Below, one piece after another: positions 49,901 through 60,619 of a stretch of DNA of 64,000 nt. Under the pieces are notes generated by a model. The model had not been told where the DNA came from, ran no database searches, and saw only the letters and a list, made by a program, of their open reading frames with translations. The position numbers and the translations under genes were made by a program. The first letter of the stretch is position 1. Each line of letters opens with the position of its first letter. Source of the DNA: Panorpa germanica (Eukaryota > Arthropoda > Insecta > Mecoptera > Panorpidae); NCBI GenBank assembly GCA_963678705.1, contig OY783207.1, positions 22,604,001-22,668,000 on the forward strand, read 5' to 3'.

Positions 49901-52519
49901 ATTCGTTTCTATATACATTATAGAAAAATAAGTGAGTCAGTGCTTTTTAGTTATATTGGTAGTTTATACCCCACAGCTTGTTTTAAGTTTGAGTCGCCGC
50001 CGAACTCTCGTAATTTGAACTATATTTACATATATAAAATATACCCGCTAAACATGGTCTTGTTATTTAAGCATTACGTAAACGATTTTACTTAATATGA
50101 CTTCTTAAATAAGTTTACGTGTTTTACAACAATGTGTGATCTATTTATTTTTTGCATTTCAAATATATGATAAAATTATTTAAGAAAGTTCTTTGAAGGT
50201 TCATAAAATCTGAAAAACATACTATCAAGAATTTAAAGTTTTTAAGTTAGCCATAAAATATTACTAATTATTTATTATTAGATTACGTATTACTAAGATT
50301 TATTTATGAAATAAAGTTATGCAAATCTAATGTAACAGTAATACTTTGTTGAGCGGGTTTGAGTTGAAATTATTATTGAAATGTATCTAAATTTCACCTT
50401 TACTAAAAACCATTATATATAAAAGTTCCATTTTATCCAGTACGAATTTGTAAATTGTATTTATCTTAGATTTCATTTTATTCAGTCCATATTTATCAAA
50501 TTTATCTTGGACCCCTTTCAACGCAGTGTAAATCTATAGTCCAGTATGAATTTGATGAAGATAGGGTTGCGGTTGCGTTTTGAACGGGCTACATACAATT
50601 GTAATTTTTCTGGGGTACACTTTAATTTGGGGCTCTGAATAATATCTTAAATTCTAGAAATGTAAATAATATGTACTGAACTCTATCAGTACATATTATT
50701 TACATTTTTATCGGGAATTCAAATTTGATTTTTTTTTAAAATAGTGTCAATATTACAGAAAATACGGGTATTAACAATTAAGTCATTAAAGAACCAGGAT
50801 AGTTAAAGGGAAAAAACTATCCGAAATATTAAAGAGATATTAAAGAAATATTAAAAATCCTTATAATTTACATTTTGGTTAATTATTTATTTAATTATAT
50901 TATTTAAATATTTTAGTAAGGTAATAGAAATTTATTATTTTCAATGCACATAGTTCAAGTCGGTACAATTTTGCCGACTGCGACTCTTCTGACAAGATCA
51001 TGCTTCTGACTCCACAGCCCTAAATTGAAAATAAATAACGCTTTTATATAATAAATCTTAACGTGATCATTATTAATATAATCAGTCACAAATATAAGTG
51101 TCCTTAACTTAATTACAAAATTTCAAATAGGCAGATATTTGAAAGCAAGAAAAGTCTGAAAAACCTTATTGCCTATATCTATAAAACTACTTTAATCTCT
51201 TTATTTTAAGTACGCATTCTCGTGTGTATAAGTTGTAAATGTTTAAAAATGTATATATTGTTTTAAGTGTTAATAACTTTTGAATCTCGCGCCTCGCGCT
51301 TTAGAGAACCCACTTGAATCTCTGCGTATATCTTTAAGACATTCATGTACCTTAGTTTATCATCATTACTTATGCTACTTTATAACTTTTATAAATCTTC
51401 CAATATACAATTTTAAAACTCTACATTTATTTATTTAAAACTTGTGCATTTCTTCTCGTCAATCATCACCTAAAATACTTACTTTCAATTTATATAAATT
51501 ACACAAAGAACAAGGGCCTCGCAACGTTCTGCTGCCCTCTCGCAAGGGTCTCGCAAAGGCTAAGGCCGCCACTGGTCACTAGTCCACCTTAAATTAACAA
51601 ATTGAAATCGTCTATTCGTATTCTACTGTTAAATATGAATGATGACGATCGCATACAACATTTTTATTTGACTACTTACCCTTTATTATATATTAATAAT
51701 AGTTATTTGTTTCAGCTTCCGATATTTAATTCAAATTTCAACATGTTACAACAGAACGACGACGCCCTTAGCTTGGACGCCATCTTGGGTGCATCTGGAG
51801 TCAACGGAAAGTTCTCTTGCGAGTCGCTAGATGGCTTAGTAAACAGCTCTGATGAAAAACACAAAGAAAATATTGTGATAACTGTAGAAAACAATGTTAA
51901 CTGTATTGAGGATGGTTCAGAAAATCCTAAGGAAATTGTAAACAATGAAAACGAAAGCGTTAAATATGAAAATTGTGTACAAAGTGAAGAGGCTTACATA
52001 GAAGGTAATATTACATGTAGCGAAGACGTTCAATATGAAAATTTAGATCAAAATTTAGTCACAAGTACAAAAAATTGTGATCAAGTGAAAAGTGATCAAG
52101 TGAATAGTGAAATATATCAAAATAGTTGTAACTTGTACGAGACAATTCATAAATATAAAAGTAAAAGTGGCAACGAATGCATGTACGAAACAATAAACAA
52201 CAGTGAAGTGAGTAACAAAAGCAGGACAAACAATGGCGACGTGGACCTTAAGTACAGCGACAATAAGTTGAGTGATGTTTATTACATAAAAGTGAAACCG
52301 AAAAATAACGACGATCATAGTAACAGTACCGGAAGTCGCACTATAAAAAACAGTGATAGAAACATTAGCGCAAGCGCACATTTATCAAATGCACTGTCAA
52401 ATAATTCACTACGAAGAAATGACGAAAGTAACGAGAAGACGCTGGAGAAAACATGTGGCACCCATGAAATTAATGACGTCACTACGAGCCAGGAGACAAG
52501 GATGATGTATACGCATCCG
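37928..52519 (+). CDS. Unrecognised tyrosine-motif-rich protein, two exons, 3' incomplete
   Basis: Exon A 37928..39019 (364 codons) ends GAA|GTAAGT in phase 0. Exon B 51716..52519 (268 codons) starts after TTGTTTCAG, in phase 0, and ends CCG|GTAAGT. Matching phases, strand and style make one gene likely, with further exons beyond 52519 that I could not find. A 5'UTR acceptor at 37899 implies upstream non-coding exons. The start is basic (MSALKKTPSFKSKIPIRK), then hydrophilic and Ser/Pro/Arg-rich. A proline segment GPLPVAPPKP could bind SH3 domains. EPYG and EPYA motifs occur in exon A. Exon B carries YENL, two YETI and a YYIK motif, like sites for phosphotyrosine adaptors. No enzyme domain, signal peptide or membrane segment is visible. 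A cytoskeletal or signalling scaffold is plausible but is inference. The 12.7-kb intron holds LINE, MITE and hAT-like repeats. Confidence 0.7.
40262..40801 (+). repeat. Long interspersed repeat, copy 1
   Basis: Over 530 bp match 63466-64000 in the same orientation at visibly high identity. Shared segments include TGACGCATGCGTGATTTGG, GGCATTTGCAAC and GAACCCTAGGTCTCTA. No coding. The element class is unknown. Confidence 0.85.
41860..42930 (-). pseudogene. LINE ORF2 C-terminal fragment, copy B
   Basis: The minus strand encodes a LINE ORF2 C-terminus at 42487-42705, including GNRYW and a CX2CX8HX4C zinc-knuckle-like CRVCGTEDETLEHIKFEC. This is the typical end of many insect non-LTR retrotransposons. 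Upstream (42720-42900) is a charged E/R-rich region with stops. The 3' end at about 41866-41885 carries a TAA-type tail (TATTATTATTATTAAT on the plus strand), as in I/R1-like elements. It is 5'-truncated. Confidence 0.8.
43240..43570 (+). pseudogene. LINE ORF2 C-terminal fragment, plus strand
   Basis: The same LINE family in the opposite orientation, next to copy B. The plus strand reads, with frameshifts, RFRL.NEE.., then RKGCARCAR-like Cys residues and LEHIKFSC. It is more decayed than copy B. Plus-strand purine richness mirrors the pyrimidine-rich copies. Confidence 0.65.
44390..44990 (+). pseudogene. Jockey-like LINE ORF2 fragment
   Basis: The frame from 44504 encodes YLGMTLDAKLKRKEHVKIK, then LYKQILKPIWTYGIQLWGC, RSITNAPWYIRN and LHRDLKMPTV. 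This is the region just after the reverse transcriptase core in jockey-clade LINEs. It is truncated at both ends and inside the long intron of the 37.9-kb gene. A LINE ORF with the same motifs recurs at 55.1 kb. Confidence 0.9.
45000..46161. other. Intronic, nothing recognised
   Basis: Short AT-rich ORFs only. I see no repeat ends or RNA gene. Confidence 0.35.
46162..46901. mobile_element. 740-bp TIR element with GGGGTTAGGGTTT ends
   Basis: The left end TTAAGGGAGGGGTTAGGGTTT and the right end AAACCCTAACCCCTCCCTTAA are perfect inverted repeats of about 21 bp. Flanks share ATGTAC (left TGTACAT, right TGTACCAT), an imperfect candidate duplication. The interior has no transposase and contains segments like GTAGTTTTGAGAAAAACGCG. 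It is a non-autonomous DNA element. Confidence 0.85.
46902..47724. other. Intronic, nothing recognised
   Basis: AT-rich, no gene or repeat boundary seen. Confidence 0.35.
47725..48110 (-). mobile_element. LINE 3' fragment, copy C
   Basis: Matches the 3' portion of copies at 29.0 and 41.9 kb (TTAATTGTGTGCCTTTCGG, then AAACTTAAACTATTCTAGA). It is 5'-truncated, with no usable frame on the sense (minus) strand. Confidence 0.7.
48111..49652. other. Intronic, mostly unrecognised
   Basis: Contains a solo TATCCAGTGTAAATTTATTA unit at about 48650-48690. A C-rich segment at 48800-48980 has ORFs on both strands but no recognisable protein. Confidence 0.35.
49653..51021. mobile_element. ~1.37-kb GAGTCGG-terminated element
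   Basis: The left end is CAGGGCTGCGGAGTCGG and the right end, reverse-complemented, is AGGGCTGTGGAGTCAGAAG, so these are imperfect TIRs. Flanks share GAAAAT (ATGAAAAT left, TTGAAAAT right, offset by a few bases), compatible with an 8-bp hAT-type duplication. It holds three spaced TATCCAGTACGAATTTG-type units (50428-50550) and a perfect 22-bp inverted repeat with a 6-nt loop (50658-50707). A truncated relative lies at 36130-36767 and a further degraded piece near 61840-62110. Confidence 0.7.
51110..51290 (+). repeat. Interspersed repeat, copy 1 of 2
   Basis: Matches 58530-58705: GGCAGATATTTGAAAGCA, GTCTGAAAAACCTTA and TTTAATCTCTTTATTTTAAG are shared in order. Class unknown. Confidence 0.75.
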
Positions 52520-53214
52520 GTAAGTTTATATATCTATCTGCAATACTATTTACTCATCTTAATGTAGTTGTAGCATCCGAATGTTTTACGTATCAGCAAC
52601 GATGGATCACTATTTTATATGCAAGTCAGGAAACCGACATTTTTTAAAAACGTTTGGAACAACTTGCATTATCAGCCAATTTTTCTGACTTCTGAAAATC
52701 TTATTAGTAATATAATAGTGCATTTGATATAATTATTAATAATTATAAGCTTGTTATAAGATGTGTCCAGAAATTCTTGAAGGAAGCCTTGCATTATACT
52801 GCAGAGGCAATGGAAATCACATATGGCGGAGTTTTAGCTCCGTCTTAAATTAGAAATTATAGAAGAACACTTATAAAGCATTCAAAAATAATATGGAGAT
52901 GATGTTTTGATGATGGTGTTTGATTATGATGGACTTTAAAATCACATGACAATACACTAATACAACATCTGGGACAATACACACACGACAACCTACCTTT
53001 CAAAATTAAGTATAGACTCCCTACAGACATCATTCTATGAACAAATACATAGGTGTACATACAACACAGATAGTTTAATCTTTAGCCTTTAATATTTTTC
53101 ATTTGAAGAGCTGTTTCTTCGAGTTGGACCCCGGTACAGCATTATATTTTCTGAGCTTTTATAAACATAAAATGTTTGTTTTTTACTTATAATATACCTT
53201 TTTTACACACTATT
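52520..53214. other. Intron or intergenic, nothing recognised
   Basis: Sequence downstream of exon B of the 37.9-kb gene. I found no further convincing exon here. Confidence 0.35.
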
Positions 53215-53468
53215 TCGATCGTCCAGTTCATTAGTTCGATATCTCAGGAAAATCAAAATTTGAGTTGAACATGCAGTTATATGTGAAAAAGGAACTCTAT
53301 CTAATTCAATACTTACAAGAAGTTAACTCAAAAATGCAATCAAACAAATTTGTAATGCAGATCAACCTGTTCAATGTCAGTTTAATGCATTCAACTCAAA
53401 TATTGTTTTCGTCGTTATCTCAAAACTCAATATTCGAAGACGTCTCACTAATGAACTGGACGATCGAT
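53215..53468. mobile_element. 254-bp MITE with perfect 21-bp TIRs
   Basis: TCGATCGTCCAGTTCATTAG at 53215 and its perfect complement CTAATGAACTGGACGATCGA ending at 53468 bound the element. The inverted match continues imperfectly inward (TTTGAGTTGAAC against ATTCAACTCAAA). The plus-strand ORF across it is incidental. Confidence 0.85.
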
Positions 53469-53479
53469 GTGTATCTGTT

Positions 53480-54500
53480 TATTCCCATTCCACAATACAT
53501 GCACAACTCTGTGATGATTTGTCGTCTGTGCCTGTGCTGACGTGTCTGGCTCTATGTAGACCCCAATTGTACAAATATTAATATACATTAATATACTAAG
53601 GTTTATCATAAACCTTGTTAATATTTTTCTTTCTTAGCTCTGATTTTGGTTCCAGTCGAGCATAACTGTAGTTTAACCAAGCAACACACATTTCTTGTTA
53701 GCTAACTGCGGTCTTTGACAAAACTAGAATATAATAAAAATCCCATTTTTGAGGTTAGTTTAACCGGCTATTGATTAATCGAATCGGACAATTGCATTTC
53801 TGCGAGAATTTCTCATTGAAACTTATAGGGAAAGTTTAATAAGAACAACGATCGGCGAATATGATGCAGTAGTTAAAATCACCGTAAAACAAGAAGGCCA
53901 GCTTAACGTTAAGTATAGTATAAATCTAATTCTATAATTATAATCTACATCAGGGCCGGTTTAAAGATCAGTGGGCTCTTAGTCACAACGTGCGGAACTC
54001 CCCTTCCCTATACTGCGAATTTTTCGTAATTTTTCTTTATTAACGTGTCAAAAAATAAATAAATAAAAAAAGGAACAACAAAGAAAAGGTAATTTCTTCC
54101 AAAAAGCTTAAATATTCTACTATAGAAAAAAATTATTTATTCTAAAACATTTTTTTTATGCCCTTTGTGGTACAGGACTCTAGGCATGTGCCTATGTTTA
54201 AAAGCGGCCCTGATTCTCATGAATACAACTTTTTGAAAAAATGACCCTAAAACCAGACTTAAATGTGAAATAAGAAATCAAATAAGCTTCCTTGATCATA
54301 CTTATACCTACTACCTTGTTACTAGCTAACTCCAAGATTCTACTTATATAGAAATCATTTTCCAATGCGTTTCACGGTTTGCTACAAGCTAATTTCAAGA
54401 TTCATTTTCTACCTAAATTAACAGAGTATAGTATATAGGATTGAGGCCTCCCCTCCGTTAAAAAATAACAACACAACGGGAAATCCCTTTAAAATATTAT
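53480..54500. other. Intergenic, nothing recognised
   Basis: No gene. Sequences near 53950-54010 and 54170-54215 (GGGCCGGTTTAAAGATCAGT; TAAAAGCGGCCCTGATTC) look like the inverted ends of an old ~260-bp element. Confidence 0.35.
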
Positions 54501-54536
54501 GTATGTATATTTATTTTAAACCTTGATTCTGGGTTT

Positions 54537-54650
54537 TTATTCCACACTATAAGTCATGTCCTTTACGGGTTTGGCTGCTTTGTCCTTTAAAGAGCTCGTA
54601 TATCTTTCTGCACTTCCGGTGGGACTGATGTTATTTTTATATTTTGACAT
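54537..54650 (-). CDS. Candidate 37-aa ORF or last exon
   Basis: On the minus strand an ATG (54648-54650) opens a 37-codon frame of unusually balanced composition for this AT-rich DNA (SPTGSAERYTSSLKDKAAKP). AATAAA follows 22 bp after the stop (TTTATT at 54510-54515, plus strand). The frame is also open upstream to 54800, so it could be the 3' part of a last exon. I recognise no family, and chance cannot be excluded. Confidence 0.25.
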   Translation of the reverse strand: MSKYKNNISPTGSAERYTSSLKDKAAKPVKDMTYSVE

Positions 54651-55094
54651 TTGAATTATCCGTTTGTAATAACAGTAAATTACACGTGACATTGTACTCA
54701 GGAAGTCACGTGACTTTATGTACTCGGACTTGTAGCAAATAAATTCAATCACGTGATGTGTTCTGCATCGATATCGGCATCTCCTCGGACACTTGGACAC
54801 TCGGACGAGTCGTACAAGTATGAATTGGCCATTGTCAAACTAACAACGAAATAGCTGAATTAGCACTAACGACGACTACTCCACATAAAGTTTTCGTTTC
54901 ACTTCATGTCCGATTTAACTTGATAAACAAAAGAAATTGGAAGTACTTCGATTTTAAAATGGTGTCACGCTTTTCATTTCATTTTTTTGTAATGATTTTA
55001 AAGGGTTTTTGTTATGGATTTACCATTAAAATACCATTAATTTTTTCATAATACACATTAGATTTTTCACAAACCAAAAGAATACTAAAAATCT

Positions 55095-55600
55095 GGCTTT
55101 ATCATAAACGAAAACACAATTCCTCAAGCGAATACAGCAACATATCTAGGAATGACACTAGATGCTAAGTTAAGGTGGAAACGATGTCAAAATGAAAAAA
55201 GAAGAACTGAACATAAAATACAGGAATATGTATTGGCTAATTGGGTAACGCTCTGAACTAAACATTGAAAACAAGATACGAGTGTAACTCTGGGGTTGCA
55301 CCAAGAAGTCGAACATTAAAGCAATCCAAACGTTCCCAAATAAAATTCTACGAGGAATAGTTAATGCACCGTGGTATATTCGCAATGACGACATACAAAA
55401 AGACCTGAAGATTAACACAGTCGAAGAAGAAATCAAAACTATAGCAGCAAAGCAGGAGTTGAGACTTCGTAACCACGAAAACATTACCGTGACGTAAATG
55501 TTGCTACTAAATCCTCAGACCTAGTAACCTAATCATGTAGGAGTTCATTGGAGCAATCTCTACCACACCGTGTAATTATAGAAATGTAAGCTACTGGATA
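55095..55600 (+). pseudogene. Jockey-like LINE ORF2 fragment, second family member
   Basis: With frameshifts, the plus strand encodes ATYLGMTLDAKLRW, then NVYWLI, VTLGLHQEV-type sequence, ILRGIVNAPWYIRNDDIQKD and LKINTVEEEI. It corresponds segment by segment to the fragment at 44.4 kb but is diverged and internally deleted. Confidence 0.8.
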
Positions 55601-55879
55601 AATATATCTATACTTAGTTGTAGTATTATAGAAAATACTGAAAAAAATAATTAAAAAAATGTTAATACTAAATTAGGTCTTATATTATGAAGCTTGCTAA
55701 CTTTTGTCTTTGTGTAGTAACTGGGTAAAAATTATGAATGTGCATGTTCTGTATTATACAAAAGTTTATGCCGCCATCTACAAAACAATACCAATCTATA
55801 ACGTATATGTACTACAGTTGCAGTTGTAAATAGCTTAACTAGCATGGGGATGCTTATAGTGTACTGCATTCCGGTTTAA

Positions 55880-56190
55880 GTTCCGCTGTACGAAGGCTAT
55901 TCCTAAAGTAAACTTCGTTGGCTACGAGTACAAAAATCGCCATAGATACAAATATTTTATTATGTGCTTTTTAAAGCTACACCCTTGGTTTTCAACACAG
56001 TCGCTATTTCTATTCAAGAACTTGTCACAGCATTTCTTAAGCTTGCTAATTCCTTCTACATAAAATTCGGCCGTCTGCGCAGTTTCGTTATCCACCGAAC
56101 ACATAATATTTGGTATCCTAATTTTTCAATAACATCTTTATACAAAACAGTCTCAGAAATTTGTTTTGTTTGTTTTATTTAACGTCGGCT
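55880..56190 (-). pseudogene. Mariner-like transposase C-terminal fragment
   Basis: The minus-strand frame 56104-55922 reads EFYVEGISKLKKCCDKFLNR then SDCVE. This matches the mariner C-terminal pattern of F..GI..L...W.K.....G.YVE. The flanking TACGAAGGCTATTCC (about 55887) is a mariner-like terminus. Only the tail survives. Confidence 0.5.
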
Positions 56191-56329
56191 TATTTCTGTT
56201 GGCAATACTTATGGCGTCGTGACCTCATATATGTATGCTACATCGGTGCCTAATAAATTTACGATTATGTAGGTATATAATCGCATAACTTTAATTTAAT
56301 AACAACCAAACTTGGAAGGCATAATTCTG

Positions 56330-56410
56330 GTCCGTCTGGACTTGAAAACAGCAGTCTGGCGTCAAGCATCAATGCTCTCGCCCACGGTGTCGTCCTCTGG
56401 TAAAGTAAAT
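56330..56410 (-). mobile_element. SINE head, reverse orientation
   Basis: The reverse complement reads GCATTGATGCTTGACGCCAG, aligned with GCGTTGATGCTTGATGCCAG in the 24.7-kb SINE, followed by a decayed B box (TTTCAAGTCC). Confidence 0.55.
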
Positions 56411-57559
56411 CGACAGACGAACTTTTTAATCAATTTTCTTGATTATCATTAACTAAAGAACGCTTACCGCTGCTCTGTCCATCATTAATATATGCTCGTG
56501 CCTCACATTTATGTTACTGCGCTCATTTTGTGAGATATCGTAACAATTATATATGTATTACATATGAGCAAACGCGTGGCAGCACAATGCTCCCACTAAC
56601 ACAGCTAGAAGCTAACTAAGTCACACATTGCTCCGATATAACAATGAGGTCCGTCTCCCTCCTAGCCCCCTGCTACTACCACTACTCTATAACAGCAGCA
56701 TAGGAAATAATTTTTAACTATAAACTGAGTCTCCATATAAACGTAACGGTTCATTTCAGTGAATCCTGTACACCCGATAGTAAAACACCATGTAACTGCG
56801 AACTACTTTTAAAAGAAAATATAAAATAAAATAATTTTAAAACGAACAAAATAGAAAAAAACGGATTTTCTAATCATTTTCCATATACACATTCCATAAA
56901 AGCTTGCAGTCAGCTTTTTCTGTGGCAGATTAATAGACAAGAGCTTTTTCGCTGTGTCTTCTTTCGCTCCTGCTTGCCGGATTAAGATATAGGTAGTATT
57001 TTATTAACTCCAGGAAAGTGCACTTCCGTTTTATGTACAAAATACTCAAATATATCACTATCTCTTTTACATTCATATTTTTATATAATCACGTCTCTTT
57101 CATGTTAAAATAACTATAAAATAAAATATATAGACTGTAAAATATATTTGAATATAAAAGAAAAATAAATAAAGTATTTTCCGAATGTCTGTACAAATCT
57201 TTTCGTACTTTAAAAAGTTTTTAAAAGTGTCCGGGAAATCGGAAAAGCGGAAATCCGGAAATCCGGTGTCGTTTATAGTTTTATTTAAAATTCAATTTAT
57301 GTTTTAAGTCAGTGATTTAAACATTTACATCGATTAGTTTCAGAAACTTTTCGAGTGGAAATGCTAACTATGTACTTGTAAGAAGCTGGTCAAAGAGAGG
57401 GCCGTAGGCTTACTGGGTTATTAAAGTGGCCCCTTCTTAATGTTAAATGATAATCCCTGTGTTCGCTGCTAGGAGTTGATAGTCGGGCGAGTGTTCTGTA
57501 AACAAAATTCAAATGTATCAAGTTTTGAAGTCACGTGTGCTAATCAATTACGAGTAGCA
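56411..57559. other. Intergenic, nothing recognised
   Basis: AT-rich with no convincing exon, RNA gene or repeat termini. Confidence 0.35.
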
Positions 57560-57860
57560 AGTTCCAATCCAACATGGCGGACAGGCTCCAGGTCCATGGC
57601 ATTGCTGTAACGGCCAGTGCAGTGCATTTATGTGCAGCGTTCGGTGAGAAGACGGGTTAAGTGGGTGCACGTATACTGGCCTGTTACGGACAAGTGTACT
57701 GAATTAAATTAGATAGTGCCATTTCACAGAAATAGGAATTGGGATTTTGAATGAAACTGAACTGACTACTCAGGATGCACTGCTAATGAAGTATACCATC
57801 AAGTGTCTTGTCTGAATTCGTGGTGGCATTTATCCAAGATGGCCGCTGATAATTTAGTTG
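57560..57860. promoter_or_regulatory. GC-richer patch with YY1/Pho-like sites
   Basis: Two sites, AACATGGCGGAC (57571) and CCAAGATGGCCGC (57834), resemble the CAAGATGGCGGC site bound by YY1/Pleiohomeotic and often found at insect transcription starts. CpG is more frequent here than in the flanks. It could be the promoter or first exon of a gene outside the window. No coding exon was found. Confidence 0.25.
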
Positions 57861-58239
57861 TTTGCTCCGCAAATTCGAGAAAATGGGGTAGAGGTAGTGT
57901 GTAAGAGCGCACTAAAAACTAGATGTAAGTGAGAATTAAATACGGCCTGAAACAGCAGTGAGTTCTCATACGGTAATGTAGACGCATACCCAATTGTAAA
58001 GAATTTGGATTTATTGAATGACGCACGGAAGAAGAACAGCGATGTCTATCGACACTCTTTATGTTTACTCCTATAAATGTGTTTGCTGCCAGACAACGGT
58101 CTGGCACTTCAACACAACTACAAAAATCAAGTATACCTCAAATAGTCACAGAAGCGTACCGATCCAACACAGTCCCAAAAATTCTGGACTAATTAATTAT
58201 TATGGGATACAATTGATTTTGCCTAATAGTTAATAATAG

Positions 58240-58440
58240 GTAATTTCGGATAAGCTGGAAGGCTCAACGTAGGCTCCCAAAAATATGATTAGATACAATT
58301 TTAGATTAGCTCCAATAAGATTAGATATAATTTTAGATAGCCAGGAAGGCAACTGTGACTACATACAATTTATTGCACGTGGAAACTAAGAGAAAGATAA
58401 TTTTAAATAGGCTGGAAGGAATTGTGTGTAGATGCAATTA
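58240..58440 (+). repeat. Degenerate tandem repeat, ~60-70 bp units
   Basis: Segments of the type ATTAGATACAATTTTAGATTAG, then a GGCTGGAAGG-like end, recur about three times (near 58285, 58320 and 58395) with decay. Confidence 0.5.
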
Positions 58441-58529
58441 ACTGCGCGGGGAACATGGTCCTTTTTTCGTCCTTGTTAATACATTTACATTTTACATATC
58501 TACATTAATGCTATAATATGTCTCAGGAA

Positions 58530-58705
58530 TACAGGCAGATATTTGAAAGCAGGGAAAGTCTGAAAAACCTTAGTGACTTTATCAATAAAACTAGTTTAAT
58601 CTCTTTATTTTAAGTACCCATACTCGTGTCTACAAGTTGTAAATTATGTTTTGTTAATGGTTATAAATGTATATATTCTTTGAAGTGCTAATAAGTTTTG
58701 AAAGT
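58530..58705 (+). repeat. Interspersed repeat, copy 2 of 2
   Basis: Partner of 51110-51290, same orientation and segment order. Confidence 0.75.
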
Positions 58706-59443
58706 TGATGCATTCAAATAAATATTAAATTTAAAAAATTAAGAATTGGACAATTTTTCATAAGAGTATGTTTGACCAAATTAGGCAACTTTAATACGCA
58801 GATTTTGAATAAGTTACAGAAAAACTTGGGACGGTCAAAAGTAGCTCAATTTTGCTATAAACAAACAAATTGTCAAAATAAACGTCTAATGTTGAAGGGC
58901 GTCGTTAAAAAGTTACAAAATAGAGGCTTAAGGTCAAACATTTCTCATAGTTTTATATAATAATATTGTAGGATACCATACATTTTTAACAGCAACTCCT
59001 AAATTAGACTAGAATTAAACGTAAAAAGGGTTGCAATGTTCTGTATCGAAAAAGCACATTTTATCTCGAATAGAAATCGTCGTTTGAAGCTGTACACATT
59101 CTTGTGTTGGTACCTTGAGCGAGTTTACTCGTAGCTACACATGACTCACATGATTTGACTCGTTCTACTCGTCTGAATAAATCCATATTAAGTTTCCAAC
59201 ATGGCACGTCATTTTGAAATTTAGAACAAAAAAACTTTAGCAAAAAAACAAATAAGCACAAGTTCTTGGGAGTCATAATAACACATGCTTGGAATCAATC
59301 ATACCAACATAACAAAAAATAGTAAACGGTTAAATGTCAGTAGTCGTTTGTAGCTGAAGCAGGCAGGCAACAGCAGCAGGAGCAGCAGCAGCTAGCTGTG
59401 CTCTAGTCGCAGCAGAGACACAGATACAGACGCTGACGCTGAG

Positions 59444-59486
59444 ATGGCTATTGACCGCAAGTACAGATGCTGTGATCCGCCTCAGA
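59444..59486 (+). CDS. Candidate short first coding exon
   Basis: GC-richer sequence from 59340 with CAG/GCAG repeats leads to GAGATGG (ATG at 59444). The frame encodes 14 residues (MAIDRKYRCCDPPQ) up to a perfect GTAAGT donor at 59487. The composition differs from the flanks and resembles a 5'UTR plus first exon. The downstream exon would lie outside the window or is unseen, so this remains tentative. Confidence 0.25.
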
Positions 59487-59984
59487 GTAAGTGGGACTGG
59501 GTTGGTAGGTGGGGTGTGGAGGAAGAAGAGGACGGGAGGAGAGGAGGTGCAACTTTCCTCCCATGCAGAGTCTTGCTGGTTGCTCAAAGTCATAATGATG
59601 TGAATCACAAAAAACGCAAAAAGGGTTCCAGGAAGTGAAAGCCCTTTTTTATTACTGGCTTATTAAAATCTTCTTAGAGGGCATTACGAGAATATGCTGT
59701 AAATGTCCTCCACGCAATATACATGTTACTGTCGAAGCCTGGAGATTGGTGATCCCTAAGATTAGTGAACTCTTGGTAAATGTCTTAAATTTGGGTCATT
59801 TCTTCGTAATATGGGACGGACTACTTTATGATTTTTCATTTTTACCCTGAAACTAACATTTAGATGTTAGATGCAGTGAACCCCGTATAACGATCGTCCA
59901 GCTCCTTTTTTAATTCTAATTGCATGTATTTATATAAGGCAAAATCTCCAATTTTATTAGGAATTGTAAATTTTAATCAAACTC

Positions 59985-60317
59985 TTGTGTTGATTCTGAA
60001 ATCAAATACTTTTATTTTAGTAATTTACATACACATTATAATAATTACACTATTTAACTTAAATCATACTATCTTACCTGAAATCAAAGAAACGACATTT
60101 AAAGTTTATTATTTAAATTGTCAATTCCATTTTATCTAATTTTCTTATAATCTAACAATAAGCACAGTGAGTTCTATCGACTCCAAATATCAACTGTGCT
60201 GGTCGTTATTCCTATACCGCCATTTAGGTGTCCATGAGTATATGTTTTCACTGAACAGTCACTATTTTAACGACAGACGGGCTTTGTACCAACTAAAGAA
60301 ATATAATTTCTTTACAT
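59985..60317 (+). repeat. Interspersed repeat, copy at 60 kb
   Basis: Partner of 29911-30225, same orientation, with scattered substitutions and a small insertion near 60225-60250. Confidence 0.8.
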
Positions 60318-60619
60318 TTATTTAAAGTTTTTGCCGTTAAGCATTACATTCTTCAACATTAATTTTACCAATTACATTGAATTTTTTATTTTTATTAATC
60401 AGGTTAGTCAATTATCAGGTTTTTATTTTAAAAAAATATTTTTTCTTCTCGTGTTTTTTTCCAAAATATTTCTCTCTCTTCTATCTGTTCTCCTTGCTTC
60501 GCTTCCACACCGATTACTGCTTCAGAATCTGTATAGGTTTGTTAATTATTTTTTTTAGACATTGGACTAATAATTTATAAAAAAAGAAGTCATTCTTTTT
60601 AAATTGAGAATCTATATAA

